64,000 nucleotides of DNA from Sporosarcina koreensis (lineage in GTDB: Bacteria; Bacillota; Bacilli; Bacillales_A; Planococcaceae), in assembly GCF_000826145.2 (NCBI RefSeq), contig NZ_LN651337.1, forward strand, positions 1,727,714-1,791,713. The letters run 5' to 3'. A program made the translations under genes and the position numbers. Each line of letters opens with the position of its first letter. Position 1 is the stretch's first letter. Shown here piece by piece: positions 45,045-52,946 of the stretch. The notes below the pieces were generated by a model, which worked only from the letters and a program-made list of their open reading frames with translations, had not been told where the DNA came from and ran no database searches.

Positions 45045-45734
45045 GCTTGGAATCTTTCAGCGCATAGCCCACCCCGCGCACGGTATGGATGAAAGACGTG
45101 CCGTCTTCCCGGTCGATTTTCTTCCGCACATAGCGGACATAGACATCCACCACGTTGTATCCCCGTAGTAATCAAAGCCCCAGACGGCGTCCAGCAGCTG
45201 TTCCCTCGTCAGCACCTGATTCGGATGCGTCAGCAAGTGGAGCAGCAGATCGTACTCACGCGGAGTCAGCTCGATCAGCTCTCCGTCACGCCGGACCTCC
45301 CGTGTCTGATCATGGATGGACAGTCCGTCCACTTCATGGAGATGGGTGTCTTCTTCCACGGTGCCTTTCGGCGAAAACCGGAGGGCAGAACGGATGCGCG
45401 CGAGCAGTTCTTCGATTTCGAACGGCTTCGTCACATAGTCATTCGCCCCGAGGTCAAGCCCTGTCACTTTGTCTTCCATATCACTTTTGGCCGTCAGCAG
45501 GATCACAGGCGTCAGCGTGCCGTCCGCCCGGATCCGACGGAGTACGTCAAGCCCATTCAGGCCCGGCAGCATGAGATCGAGCAGCACGAGGTCCCACTCT
45601 CCTTCCCGGTATTTGATGAGCCCGTCTGTTCCTGTATGGCAGGCTGCCACTTCATACCCTTCAAATTCAAGTTCCAGCTGCAGCACCCGCGCGATGCTTT
45701 CTTCGTCTTCAATGATCAGCAGTTTATCCGCCAT
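45034..45734 (-). pseudogene. OmpR-family response regulator with a frameshift in the DNA-binding domain
   Basis: The first 190 codons are normal: receiver (Asp in LVLLDLMLPGLNG) and most of the winged-helix domain up to VWGFDYYGDT. Near 45158 the frame changes: the actual frame gives an atypical tail ending at 45057, while the +1 frame continues exactly as expected (NVVDVYVRYVRKKI, then HTVRGVGYAL) and ends in a TAA overlapping the kinase start. Loss of one base in GATACAACGTG (expected ACAAACGTG or similar) would account for it. Either the regulator lacks its wing and is inactive, or the base was missed in sequencing. Confidence 0.82.
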
Positions 45735-45832
45735 GTCGGTTCACCTTTTCTTTCCTATACCCAGCAGGCACACTTGCCAGCGCAGTGCCGTGCAGTTTCC
45801 TTCTATTCTATCAGTTTTTCATCCGGCCGGAT

Positions 45833-45868
45833 AAAAAAAGAGATCCCGCAGCCGGTGCGGGATCTCTT
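45833..45868 (-). terminator. uppP terminator
   Basis: Perfect 12-bp stem AGAGATCCCGCA / TGCGGGATCTCT, 5-nt loop, with T-run on the minus strand. It separates uppP from the two-component promoter region. Confidence 0.9.
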
Positions 45869-45869
45869 C

Positions 45870-46697
45870 TTATAGAAATACGATGACAGCGAGAATGGCC
45901 GCCAGGATGATGCGGTAGATGGCGAATGGCACGAGCTTGATCTTCGAGATCAGCGCCAGGAAGAAACGGATCGAGATCAGCGAAAATACGAACGCACTGA
46001 GGAATCCGACGACGTAGAACGAAAGATGATCCACCGATAAGTATTCCCAGTTTTTCAAAACCGAAACGAGACTTGCCCCCATCATGATCGGCACCGCCAT
46101 GATGAAGGTGAAGTCAGCGGCCGTCCTGTGGTTCATGCCGAACAGGACACCCCCCGAAATGGTTGCACCGGAACGCGAGAACCCGGGCCATAGTGAGAGA
46201 CACTGGACGAGACCGACCGTGAAGGCCTGACGGTAGGTGATCTGATCCAGGCTCGTCACCCGTGGTTTCTTCGGCCCGAAGCGGTCAGCTGCAATCATGA
46301 GGACAGCCCCAGCGACCAAGGCGAAGATCACCGTTTTGACGCCGAACAAGTAGTCGTCGATCAGGTCTTTCAATGCGAATCCGAGGATGACCGCCGGCAG
46401 CATGCCGACGATGACGTGCAGCAGGTTGAAACTCTTGCTCGCCGGCTGTCCGTCGACTTTGTACAGGCCGACGAGGCTGAACAGCCGCTTCCAGAAGACG
46501 ACGACCACCGCCAGGATCGAGCCGAGCTGGATGACGATCTTGAAGGTGATGGAAGGGTATTTCCCGAGAAACTCCTCACTCTTCAGCCACATATCATCCA
46601 CGATGATCAGATGCCCGGTGGATGAAACGGGCGCAAACTCCGTCATCCCTTCGACAAACCCGAGGATCAGGGATTTCAGTAATTCAAATAAGTCCAT
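45870..46697 (-). CDS. uppP: undecaprenyl-diphosphatase UppP (BacA)
   Basis: A 275-residue integral membrane phosphatase with the two catalytic motifs: Glu17 and Glu21 in EGMTEFAPVSSTGHL, and Arg in PGFSRSGATISGG. It regenerates undecaprenyl phosphate for cell wall synthesis and gives bacitracin resistance. RBS GGAGGTAAC overlaps the end of the dedA gene, 6 bp upstream. Confidence 0.96.
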   Translation of the reverse strand: MDLFELLKSLILGFVEGMTEFAPVSSTGHLIIVDDMWLKSEEFLGKYPSITFKIVIQLGSILAVVVVFWKRLFSLVGLYKVDGQPASKSFNLLHVIVGMLPAVILGFALKDLIDDYLFGVKTVIFALVAGAVLMIAADRFGPKKPRVTSLDQITYRQAFTVGLVQCLSLWPGFSRSGATISGGVLFGMNHRTAADFTFIMAVPIMMGASLVSVLKNWEYLSVDHLSFYVVGFLSAFVFSLISIRFFLALISKIKLVPFAIYRIILAAILAVIVFL

Positions 46698-46703
46698 TGT
46701 CTG

Positions 46704-47315
46704 TTACCTCCGCTTTCTGTAAAAGGCTATGTACCGGAGGCCTGCAAAGACCAATCCAGCCAGAAGAAGTGCATAGATGATGACGGAATACGTATCCATA
46801 TACTGGAGGACGAGTTTCCAATGGGTGCCGAGCTGCATGCCGAGGGCGATCAGCACAGTGTTCCAGACGAAGCTGCCGATTGCGGTCAGTATCACGAACA
46901 GCGGGAAATTCATGCCCGCCATGCCTGCGGGTATCGAAATCAGGCTCCGGACGAGCGGGATGACACGGCAGAGGAGCACCGTCCATGGACCGTACTTGCG
47001 GAACCAGGCATCCGCCCGCCGGATGTCGTGCCGGGTGACCCGCAGCCACTTCCCATGACGGTCCGCAAGTCTTTCCAGACGCTGTATGTCCATGAACATG
47101 CCGATCCCATATAGGATCATGGCGCCGATGACAGACCCCGCTGTCGCTGCGGTGATCATCCATACCGCCGACAGCTCCCGGGAAACGGTCAGGAAGCCGC
47201 CGAACGTCAAAATCAGCTCGGATGGAATCGGCGGAAAGACGTTCTCGATGAGAATCAATGCCAGCACGCCAAAATAGCCATACTGCTCCAGCACGGCCAG
47301 TATCCAGCCTTCCAT
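46704..47315 (-). CDS. DedA-family membrane protein
   Basis: A 203-residue membrane protein with the DedA signatures ENVFPPIPSELILTFGG and the RVIPLVRSLISIPAGMAGM re-entrant region. Some DedA proteins (UptA) return undecaprenyl phosphate across the membrane; co-transcription with uppP (6-bp gap) fits lipid carrier recycling. ATG 47315 has RBS GGGAGGG; the codon at 47345 has none. Confidence 0.9.
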   Translation of the reverse strand: MEGWILAVLEQYGYFGVLALILIENVFPPIPSELILTFGGFLTVSRELSAVWMITAATAGSVIGAMILYGIGMFMDIQRLERLADRHGKWLRVTRHDIRRADAWFRKYGPWTVLLCRVIPLVRSLISIPAGMAGMNFPLFVILTAIGSFVWNTVLIALGMQLGTHWKLVLQYMDTYSVIIYALLLAGLVFAGLRYIAFYRKRR

Positions 47316-47444
47316 CCATGCCCTCCCTTCCTTTTCATTTATCATACAGCCATTGCGCCGCCCGAAGAAGAGGAAATTTCAGTGCCGCCTCTCCATCATA
47401 AGGCCGGTGTATGTACCCAGGGACTTCTGATACTCCGGAGCGGT
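47316..47444. other. dedA upstream region
   Basis: About 130 bp between the repeat array and dedA. No clear promoter or gene seen. Confidence 0.4.
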
Positions 47445-47592
47445 CGGATTCCGCTCATAAACAGGCCCGTTCCGCTCATAAACCACGGAAAATGATCATA
47501 AACCTTGAAAAGTGATCATAAACCACGGAAAACGCTCATAAAGCCGTCAAAGTGATCATAAACCACATAATTGCGCTCATAACTTCACACAA
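47445..47592 (-). repeat. tandem repeat array, core TTTATGAKC
   Basis: On the minus strand it begins TTGTGTGAAGTTATGAGCGC and continues with units starting at 47583, 47562, 47542, 47522, 47502, 47482 and 47461 (steps 21, 20, 20, 20, 20, 21). This is the same spacing series as the arrays at 11208 and 11504. Units 1, 2 and 6 also match those arrays by position (GAGCGC, GATCACTTT, GAGCGGAACGG). The leader with GACAAGCCAGTCTTT is absent here. It lies in the 577-bp gap between the thiolase and dedA genes. Confidence 0.9.
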
Positions 47593-47805
47593 TCGATCAG
47601 GCCTGCCGCCTTTTCCTCCGCACGGTTTCCCGCCAAACGATAGGTTACGGCCCCTCCGCTGTGATTTCCGTGAAGACCGTCAGCTTGTTCCTTTTTATCG
47701 CGGCACGAGCCCGTCGGACACCGGCTTTCGACCCCCGGGACCCGGTCTGTCCGACATATGGACGACGCACGGCAGAGCAGGTTTCCCCTTTCCCTGCCAG
47801 TGTAC
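47593..47805. other. gap between repeat array and thiolase terminator
   Basis: About 210 bp in which I see no gene or named element; short frames on both strands lack RBS. Confidence 0.4.
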
Positions 47806-47843
47806 GAAAACAGGCGGCCGTCTATGACTGGCCGCCTGTTTCG
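47806..47843 (-). terminator. thiolase terminator
   Basis: Perfect stem AACAGGCGGCC / GGCCGCCTGTT, 10-nt loop, TTTTC tail on the minus strand. Confidence 0.8.
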
Positions 47844-47892
47844 GTATCGCTCTGTCCGCTCTATCCTTACATGCATATTCCGGACGTCGCTT

Positions 47893-49044
47893 TCAATGAA
47901 TCATTTCAATGATCGTGGCGTTCGCCATTCCCATACCTTCGCAGATCGCCAGCAGGCCGTATCGTCCGCCGGAAGCTTTCAGCTCATGCAGCAGCGACAC
48001 GAGCAGCTTTGTTCCTGTCGCTCCAAGAGGGTGGCCAAGCGCGATCGCGCCGCCGTTGACGTTGAGCTTTTTCGGATCTGCTCCTGTTTCCGCCAGCCAG
48101 GCGAGCGGCACGGAGGCGAACGCTTCATTCACTTCGTACAGATCCATTTCATCGATCGTCATTCCTGCTTTTCGGAGCACCTGGCGGGTCGCTTCGATCG
48201 GCCCTGTCAGCATGAGTGTCGGGTCCGATCCGACAACCGTACGGGCGACGATCCGCGCCAGCGGCCGGACGCCGAGCTGTTCGGCTTTCTCGAGGCTCAT
48301 GAGCAGTACGGCGGATGCCCCGTCGCTCATCTGGCTTGCATTCCCCGCTGTGATGACCCCATTTTCGTCGAACACCGTCCGCAGGCCCGCCAGCGCGGCC
48401 GGTGTCGTATCGGGGCGGGGCCCTTCATCTTCCATGAACAGCTCGGCCGTGCCGTCGGCGCTGACGACCGGTACCGGGACAATCTCCTCGCTGAATCGTC
48501 CCCCGTCGATGGCCTGCATCGCCTTCTGATGACTTTCATAGGCATACTGATCGAGCCTCTCCCTGGACAGGTTCCATTTCCGGGCGATCCGTTCGGCGGA
48601 CAATCCCTGATTGATAATCTCGTAACGCGCCGTCAACTTGGCGCTCGGTTTTGCGGCATGCATATTGGAGAACATCGGCTCCCGCGTCATACTTTCCACG
48701 CCGCCCGCAACCACGATATCCATGTCACCACTTGCAATCGCCTGTGAAGCGAAGTGTACCGCCTGCTGGCTCGATCCGCATTGACGGTCGATGGTGACCC
48801 CAGGCACGCGGACCGGAAAGCCTGCAATGAGAGCAGCTGTCCTGGCGATGTTGCCGCCCTGTTCACCGGATTGCGTCACGCAGCCCAGGATCACATCTTC
48901 CGCCTCATCCTTTGAAACCCCTGCACGCGTCATCAGTTCGTCCAGGACAAGTGCCGCCAGCTCATCAGGCCGTGTTCCGGATAAACTCCCTTTCCGCCGT
49001 CCGACCGGTGTCCTGACACCCGCCACAATTACCGTCTCTTTCAT
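47893..49044 (-). CDS. acetyl-CoA acetyltransferase / thiolase
   Basis: A 383-residue thiolase. Acyl-enzyme Cys in IDRQCGSSQQA, His in GGAIALGHPLGATG, and the second Cys in AICEGMGMANATI. It condenses or cleaves acyl-CoA with acetyl-CoA; sequence style (CEGMGMAN ending) is of degradative acyl-CoA thiolases. Monocistronic, with a 21-bp inverted repeat close upstream. Confidence 0.92.
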   Translation of the reverse strand: MKETVIVAGVRTPVGRRKGSLSGTRPDELAALVLDELMTRAGVSKDEAEDVILGCVTQSGEQGGNIARTAALIAGFPVRVPGVTIDRQCGSSQQAVHFASQAIASGDMDIVVAGGVESMTREPMFSNMHAAKPSAKLTARYEIINQGLSAERIARKWNLSRERLDQYAYESHQKAMQAIDGGRFSEEIVPVPVVSADGTAELFMEDEGPRPDTTPAALAGLRTVFDENGVITAGNASQMSDGASAVLLMSLEKAEQLGVRPLARIVARTVVGSDPTLMLTGPIEATRQVLRKAGMTIDEMDLYEVNEAFASVPLAWLAETGADPKKLNVNGGAIALGHPLGATGTKLLVSLLHELKASGGRYGLLAICEGMGMANATIIEMIH

Positions 49045-49072
49045 AGCTGCCCCTCCTCAACCTTCAAATAGT

Positions 49073-49093
49073 TATAGTTTTCCAACAACTATA
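49073..49093. promoter_or_regulatory. inverted repeat upstream of thiolase
   Basis: TATAGTT-TTCCAAC-AACTATA, perfect 7-bp arms, 28-48 bp upstream of the thiolase start, overlapping the probable promoter. Regulator unknown. Confidence 0.4.
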
Positions 49094-49140
49094 CCAATGA
49101 ATGAAAACGTCTTCAACTGCCAATTCGTCATCTTCCGCCG

Positions 49141-49164
49141 CATCTCAGCCTAAAGACTGAGATG
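49141..49164. promoter_or_regulatory. inverted repeat upstream of the lia-like operon
   Basis: CATCTCAG-N8-CTGAGATG, perfect 8-bp arms, about 20 bp upstream of the -35 of the lia-like promoter. No U-run follows, so an operator (for example for LiaR) is more likely than a terminator. Confidence 0.4.
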
Positions 49165-49184
49165 AATCTCCGTACAGCGCCTGT

Positions 49185-49212
49185 TTGGCAGGCAGGGGAA
49201 ACATCTTATGAT
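49185..49212 (+). promoter_or_regulatory. candidate sigma-A promoter of the lia-like operon
   Basis: TTGGCA - 16 bp - TATGAT, five of six matches in each element, 33 bp upstream of the first start codon. Confidence 0.6.
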
Positions 49213-49244
49213 AGGGATACAAACGAAGGGAGGCCATCATCACC

Positions 49245-49592
49245 ATGAAAAAATTTGCACTCGCATCACTCGGAATCATCGCGGCCATCGTCGCTGTCGC
49301 GAATATCGGTTCAATCGCTGCGCTTGCCCTGTCCGCTGCAGCCGTATTCTTCGGCCTGCATTATGTACGGAAAAGCGGATCGGGATTCGTCCGCTTCCTC
49401 GCCGGCTTCGTGCTCGTGATCGGGATCTTGTCGGGCATCTCAAATATCCCGGCATTCATCGGACTGCTCGCTGCTGCCGGTGCGTACTATGCATGGCGCA
49501 CTTGGAAGAAGGAGAAGCGTGCCGACGATCCCATCATCGACGCAGACCCATTCACGAAATTCGAGAAACAATGGAACGAGTTCACAAAATAA
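49245..49592 (+). CDS. LiaI-like small membrane protein
   Basis: A 115-residue protein with three or four hydrophobic segments (residues 5-22, 25-42, 50-66, 68-84) and a charged C-terminus. It occupies the place of LiaI, the membrane anchor for the PspA-like LiaH, directly upstream of the pspA gene. RBS GGGAGG is ten bases upstream. Sequence identity to LiaI cannot be judged by eye; assignment is by size, topology and context. Confidence 0.7.
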   Translation: MKKFALASLGIIAAIVAVANIGSIAALALSAAAVFFGLHYVRKSGSGFVRFLAGFVLVIGILSGISNIPAFIGLLAAAGAYYAWRTWKKEKRADDPIIDADPFTKFEKQWNEFTK

Positions 49593-49604
49593 GGAGGTCA
49601 TTGC

Positions 49605-50213
49605 ATGAACGAACTATGGTATAAATTCAAATTTGCCGTACAGGAAGACTTGGAGAAGCTGACAGAAAAACGGACACCCCACCATGCAGCCGATGTATTG
49701 AACGAGACGATCAAGGAAGCGGAACAGCAGACGGCTGCCGTCGGGAAACTGATGGACCGGCAGCGGTTGCTGCGGGATGAGATCACGAAGGAACTGGCGG
49801 AAGCGGAACGGATGGCCGCCAAACGGAAGGAGCAGCTGCAGCTGGCCGAAGCCACGGAGGATGACGAGCTGATCAGCTATGCAGCTGATGAAGTCCATGC
49901 TTATGAAAGACGCCGGGATGAACTCCAGGCACTCGCAGACGAGACGACCCAGTCGATGCTCAAGCTCGAACGGCGCTTCGAAAACATGAAACACAAAGTG
50001 AAAGACATGAAAGTCCGCCGGCTCAAGCTGATGGGCGAGGAGAACGAAAATCGCGCAAACTACCGGATGGACAGAATCTTCAATGCCGATCTGACGCCGC
50101 GTAACGAGTTTGACAGTGATAAGGACGACCGCACTCCTGGTGATATCGCATCCATGCGTCAGCGTCTAGACAAATTGACGGCCGACGAAGCAGGCCGGAC
50201 GGAAATCGTGTAA
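49605..50213 (+). CDS. liaH: PspA/LiaH family phage-shock protein
   Basis: A 202-residue almost wholly helical coiled-coil protein starting MNELWYKFKFAVQEDLEKL, typical of PspA/IM30. It oligomerises on the membrane under envelope stress. RBS AAGGAGG precedes ATG 49605, 12 bp after the previous gene. Downstream liaF, liaS and liaR complete the module. Confidence 0.88.
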   Translation: MNELWYKFKFAVQEDLEKLTEKRTPHHAADVLNETIKEAEQQTAAVGKLMDRQRLLRDEITKELAEAERMAAKRKEQLQLAEATEDDELISYAADEVHAYERRRDELQALADETTQSMLKLERRFENMKHKVKDMKVRRLKLMGEENENRANYRMDRIFNADLTPRNEFDSDKDDRTPGDIASMRQRLDKLTADEAGRTEIV

Positions 50214-50514
50214 ACTAAGAGAAACAGCAGCTGGCTGACCGGACGGCAGAGGAACTAGTGCCGGCCCGGCAGCCGTTTTGCCTGCATGGGATGCCGGCGG
50301 GCGCACGATGGACGGAATGGATCGCTTTGCTGGCCTAATCGAGCGGTTCGCGAACACAATCGATCACTTTGTCAGTGAAATGGATCGGTTTCCAGGCTGA
50401 ATCGATCGCTTCGCCAGCACAATGGATCGGTCCCCCGCCTGAATGGATCGCTTTGCTGGTAAATCTACACACCGCAGCTATATCAATGACTTCGAGAAAG
50501 GAGGAAGACAACGC
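50214..50514. other. liaH-liaF intergenic region
   Basis: 301 bp inside the lia transcript: a GC-rich stretch (50250-50300) with self-complementary parts (GCCGGC / GCCGTT regions), then a 21-bp tandem array, then the liaF RBS. No gene. Confidence 0.5.
50316..50460 (+). repeat. seven-unit 21-bp tandem array, core AATSGAKC
   Basis: Units begin at 50316, 50337, 50358, 50379, 50400, 50421 and 50442: an exact 21-bp step. Consensus AAT(C/G)GA(T/G)C(G/A)(C/G)TT then about nine variable bases. First and last units share the 18 bases AATGGATCGCTTTGCTGG. The GA(T/G)C(G/A) heart and following TTT resemble the TTTATGAKC arrays elsewhere in the window. Because 21 is a multiple of three, the antisense strand reads as heptad-like peptide repeats, which I do not take as coding. 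Confidence 0.88.
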
Positions 50515-51216
50515 ATGAAACGGACAAAGACGGAGCGCTTCACACTGTGGATCGTCGCTTTTTTCCTGCTGGTTTTCGTGGAAGCCGGCCTGTTTGGCAA
50601 CGGCAATGTCATCTTCTTCTTTCTCGGTGCCATTGTGCTGTACTACGGGACACACCAGCGCTCCAAATGGATGGTATTTACGGCCGGCGTCTTCATCATC
50701 ATCGCGCTTCTGTCCCTCTGGAGCCTCCGCCTGCTCATTTTCGGCATTCTGCTCTATCTCGTGATACGGCTCTGGAAAGGGACGCCTGCGGAGGAAATCA
50801 TGCGCCCGCTGAAGGAGATGGAACGGCAGACGCCGAACGGCATCTGGAAAGACCGGCTGTTCTCCCAGCAGTCGACTCCATTCACTTCGTACGAATGGCA
50901 GGACGTCCATGTGCAGGGCCTGATCGGCGACTTCCATATCGATGTGACGGACACCGTGCTGCCGAAAGAAACATCGCTCATCTCCATCCGACAGGGACTC
51001 GGCCGCGTGAAGGTCGAGCTGCCGTACGATCTGCCAGTCCGTGTTCACTGTTCCATCCTGTTCGGGGAGTGCCGGCTGTTCGACCTGGAGCCGAAACGGC
51101 TGCTGAACGAATCGATCCATATGAAAGACGGCTATGATCGGAATATAGGAGCGGAAGCGGAACTCATCATCTCCATCTCCGTCCGGTTCGGTGATATCGA
51201 GGTGATCCGGAAATGA
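50515..51216 (+). CDS. liaF: LiaF-like membrane regulator
   Basis: A 233-residue protein with three to four N-terminal helices (residues 10-85) and a C-terminal DUF2154-type domain (FHIDVTDTVLPKETSLI, LPYDLPVRVHCSILFGECRLF). LiaF restrains the LiaS kinase until envelope stress. Start 50515 has RBS AAAGGAGGAAG. The stop overlaps the liaS start by four bases. Confidence 0.9.
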   Translation: MKRTKTERFTLWIVAFFLLVFVEAGLFGNGNVIFFFLGAIVLYYGTHQRSKWMVFTAGVFIIIALLSLWSLRLLIFGILLYLVIRLWKGTPAEEIMRPLKEMERQTPNGIWKDRLFSQQSTPFTSYEWQDVHVQGLIGDFHIDVTDTVLPKETSLISIRQGLGRVKVELPYDLPVRVHCSILFGECRLFDLEPKRLLNESIHMKDGYDRNIGAEAELIISISVRFGDIEVIRK

Positions 51217-52256
51217 GCGGATTTTTCTGGCGGGCGATCCTCCTGTCGTTCCTGTTCCTCGCCGCTACGGCAGCCGGCGTCTATGGTCTGGTTGAATACG
51301 CCCCGGTCCTCGAATGGCAGCAGCTGTTCGAGGATGAATTGCTTGAAGTGCCGCTTGGTGTCTGGCTCGCAGCCGTGCCAATTGCACTTGGCTGGTCGTT
51401 CTCCGGCTGGATTTACGGCATTGCACGCAACCGTGAAAAAGCAGTGGAGCGGAGTCTCGGGCAGCTGGCGGAGGAAAATCCCCAGCCGTCCACGAAAGGG
51501 CTGTCCCGTAAACTGAAGCGGTCGGTCGACGAAATATCGGAAGTGCTCGATACGCAGAAACGCAGCCTGCAGAGGATCACCGACCAGCGCGCGGAGGATC
51601 AGGATAAAATCATCCAGGAGCGGCTGATCGAAGAACGGCAGCGGCTTGCTCGCGAACTTCACGATTCCGTCTCCCAGCAGCTGTTCGCCGCGTCCATGCT
51701 TCTGTCCTCTTTGACCGAGCAGCCGACAGCGGACGCCGCTCGGAAACCACTGTTGCAAGTCGAACGGATGGTGCAGCAGGCGCAGCTCGAAATGAGAGCG
51801 CTCTTGCTGCACTTACGGCCGGCCGTCCTCAACAGCAAGACGCTGAAGGAAGGACTGGAAGAGCTGCTGGTGGAACTGCAGCAGAAAGTGACATTCACGA
51901 TCCGGTACCGGCTTGAAGATGTGCCGTTGTCAAAAGGCGCGGAAGACCACTTGTTCCGCATCGCCCAGGAGACCTTGTCGAACACGCTGCGCCATGCCCA
52001 GGCGACGGAAGTCGATGTGCTGTTCATAAGCCGGGATGAGCTGGCCATCTTCCGCGTGCAGGATAACGGCGTCGGCTTCAGTGAGATGCCGGATCGCGGA
52101 GGCGCCTACGGCCTGCAGAACGTGAAAGAGCGCGCCGTCGAAATCGGCGGCGTCTGTAAGATCGTTTCCGTCCCTTCCCAAGGGACCATCGTGGAAGTGA
52201 AATTGCCGATTCGTAAAGGAGAGGATACCCATGATCCGTATACTGCTCGCGGATGA
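51213..52256 (+). CDS. liaS: LiaS-like sensor histidine kinase
   Basis: A 347-residue intramembrane-sensing kinase: two N-terminal helices with a short loop, HAMP-like linker, HisKA_3 domain (His in [13 protein letters not shown]) and HATPase_c ([20 protein letters not shown]). Cell envelope stress sensing with LiaF. Overlaps liaF by 4 bp and liaR by 26 bp. Confidence 0.93.
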   Translation: MSGFFWRAILLSFLFLAATAAGVYGLVEYAPVLEWQQLFEDELLEVPLGVWLAAVPIALGWSFSGWIYGIARNREKAVERSLGQLAEENPQPSTKGLSRKLKRSVDEISEVLDTQKRSLQRITDQRAEDQDKIIQERLIEERQRLARELHDSVSQQLFAASMLLSSLTEQPTADAARKPLLQVERMVQQAQLEMRALLLHLRPAVLNSKTLKEGLEELLVELQQKVTFTIRYRLEDVPLSKGAEDHLFRIAQETLSNTLRHAQATEVDVLFISRDELAIFRVQDNGVGFSEMPDRGGAYGLQNVKERAVEIGGVCKIVSVPSQGTIVEVKLPIRKGEDTHDPYTARG

Positions 52257-52866
52257 TCATGAAATGGTGCGCATTGGCGTGTCCGCCTATTTGAGCATGC
52301 AGGACGATATGGAAGTGGTTGCCGAAGCGTCGGACGGCGGGGAAGCCGTGGAGAAAGCACTCGCCCTCCGTCCCGACGTCATCCTGATGGATATGGTGAT
52401 GCCGGTCATGACCGGCGCGGAGGCGACGGGCGAAATCATCCGGCAGTGGCCGGAAGCCCGCATCATCATAGTCACCAGCTTCCTCGACGACGATAAGGTG
52501 TATCCGGCTCTCGAAGCCGGCGCTTCCAGTTACATTCTGAAGACCTCCAATGCGTCACGGATTGCACAGGCGATCCGCGATACAGCACAGGGGCAGAGCG
52601 TGCTGGAACCGGAAGTGACGAGCAAGATGATGGAGAAGATGCGAAGCGGAGCGCCGGATCAGCCGCTCCATGAAAGCCTGACAGAACGGGAACTTGAAAC
52701 GCTTCTGCTTCTGGCGAAAGGCAGGTCCAACCAGGAGATTGCGGACGAACTGTTCATCTCCCTGAAGACGGTGAAGACACATGTCAGCAATGTCCTGTCG
52801 AAGCTTGACGTCCAGGACCGCACCCAGGCGGTCATCTACGCCTTTCAGCACCATCTCGCCAATTGA
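52231..52866 (+). CDS. liaR: LiaR-like response regulator
   Basis: A 211-residue NarL/LuxR-type regulator: receiver with Asp in [11 protein letters not shown]-terminal HTH ([22 protein letters not shown]). Last gene of the lia-like operon, likely autoregulating it. RBS GGAGAG within liaS. Confidence 0.93.
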   Translation: MIRILLADDHEMVRIGVSAYLSMQDDMEVVAEASDGGEAVEKALALRPDVILMDMVMPVMTGAEATGEIIRQWPEARIIIVTSFLDDDKVYPALEAGASSYILKTSNASRIAQAIRDTAQGQSVLEPEVTSKMMEKMRSGAPDQPLHESLTERELETLLLLAKGRSNQEIADELFISLKTVKTHVSNVLSKLDVQDRTQAVIYAFQHHLAN

Positions 52867-52880
52867 GATTTACAAACGAA

Positions 52881-52916
52881 AAACCGCATGACACCGATCC
52901 GGGTGCCATGCGGTTT
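52881..52916. terminator. bidirectional terminator between liaR and the channel gene
   Basis: Stem AAACCGCATGACACC / GGTGCCATGCGGTTT with one mismatch. The two genes converge here. Confidence 0.82.
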
Positions 52917-52946
52917 ATTCGGTTTACCTGAAACCTGACGGCCGTC

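Noticed and set aside
50335..51120. 261-residue minus-strand frame with heptad-like peptide repeats at its end
   Set aside because: It is antisense to liaF, lacks an RBS, and the peptide repeats follow simply from the 21-bp DNA period.
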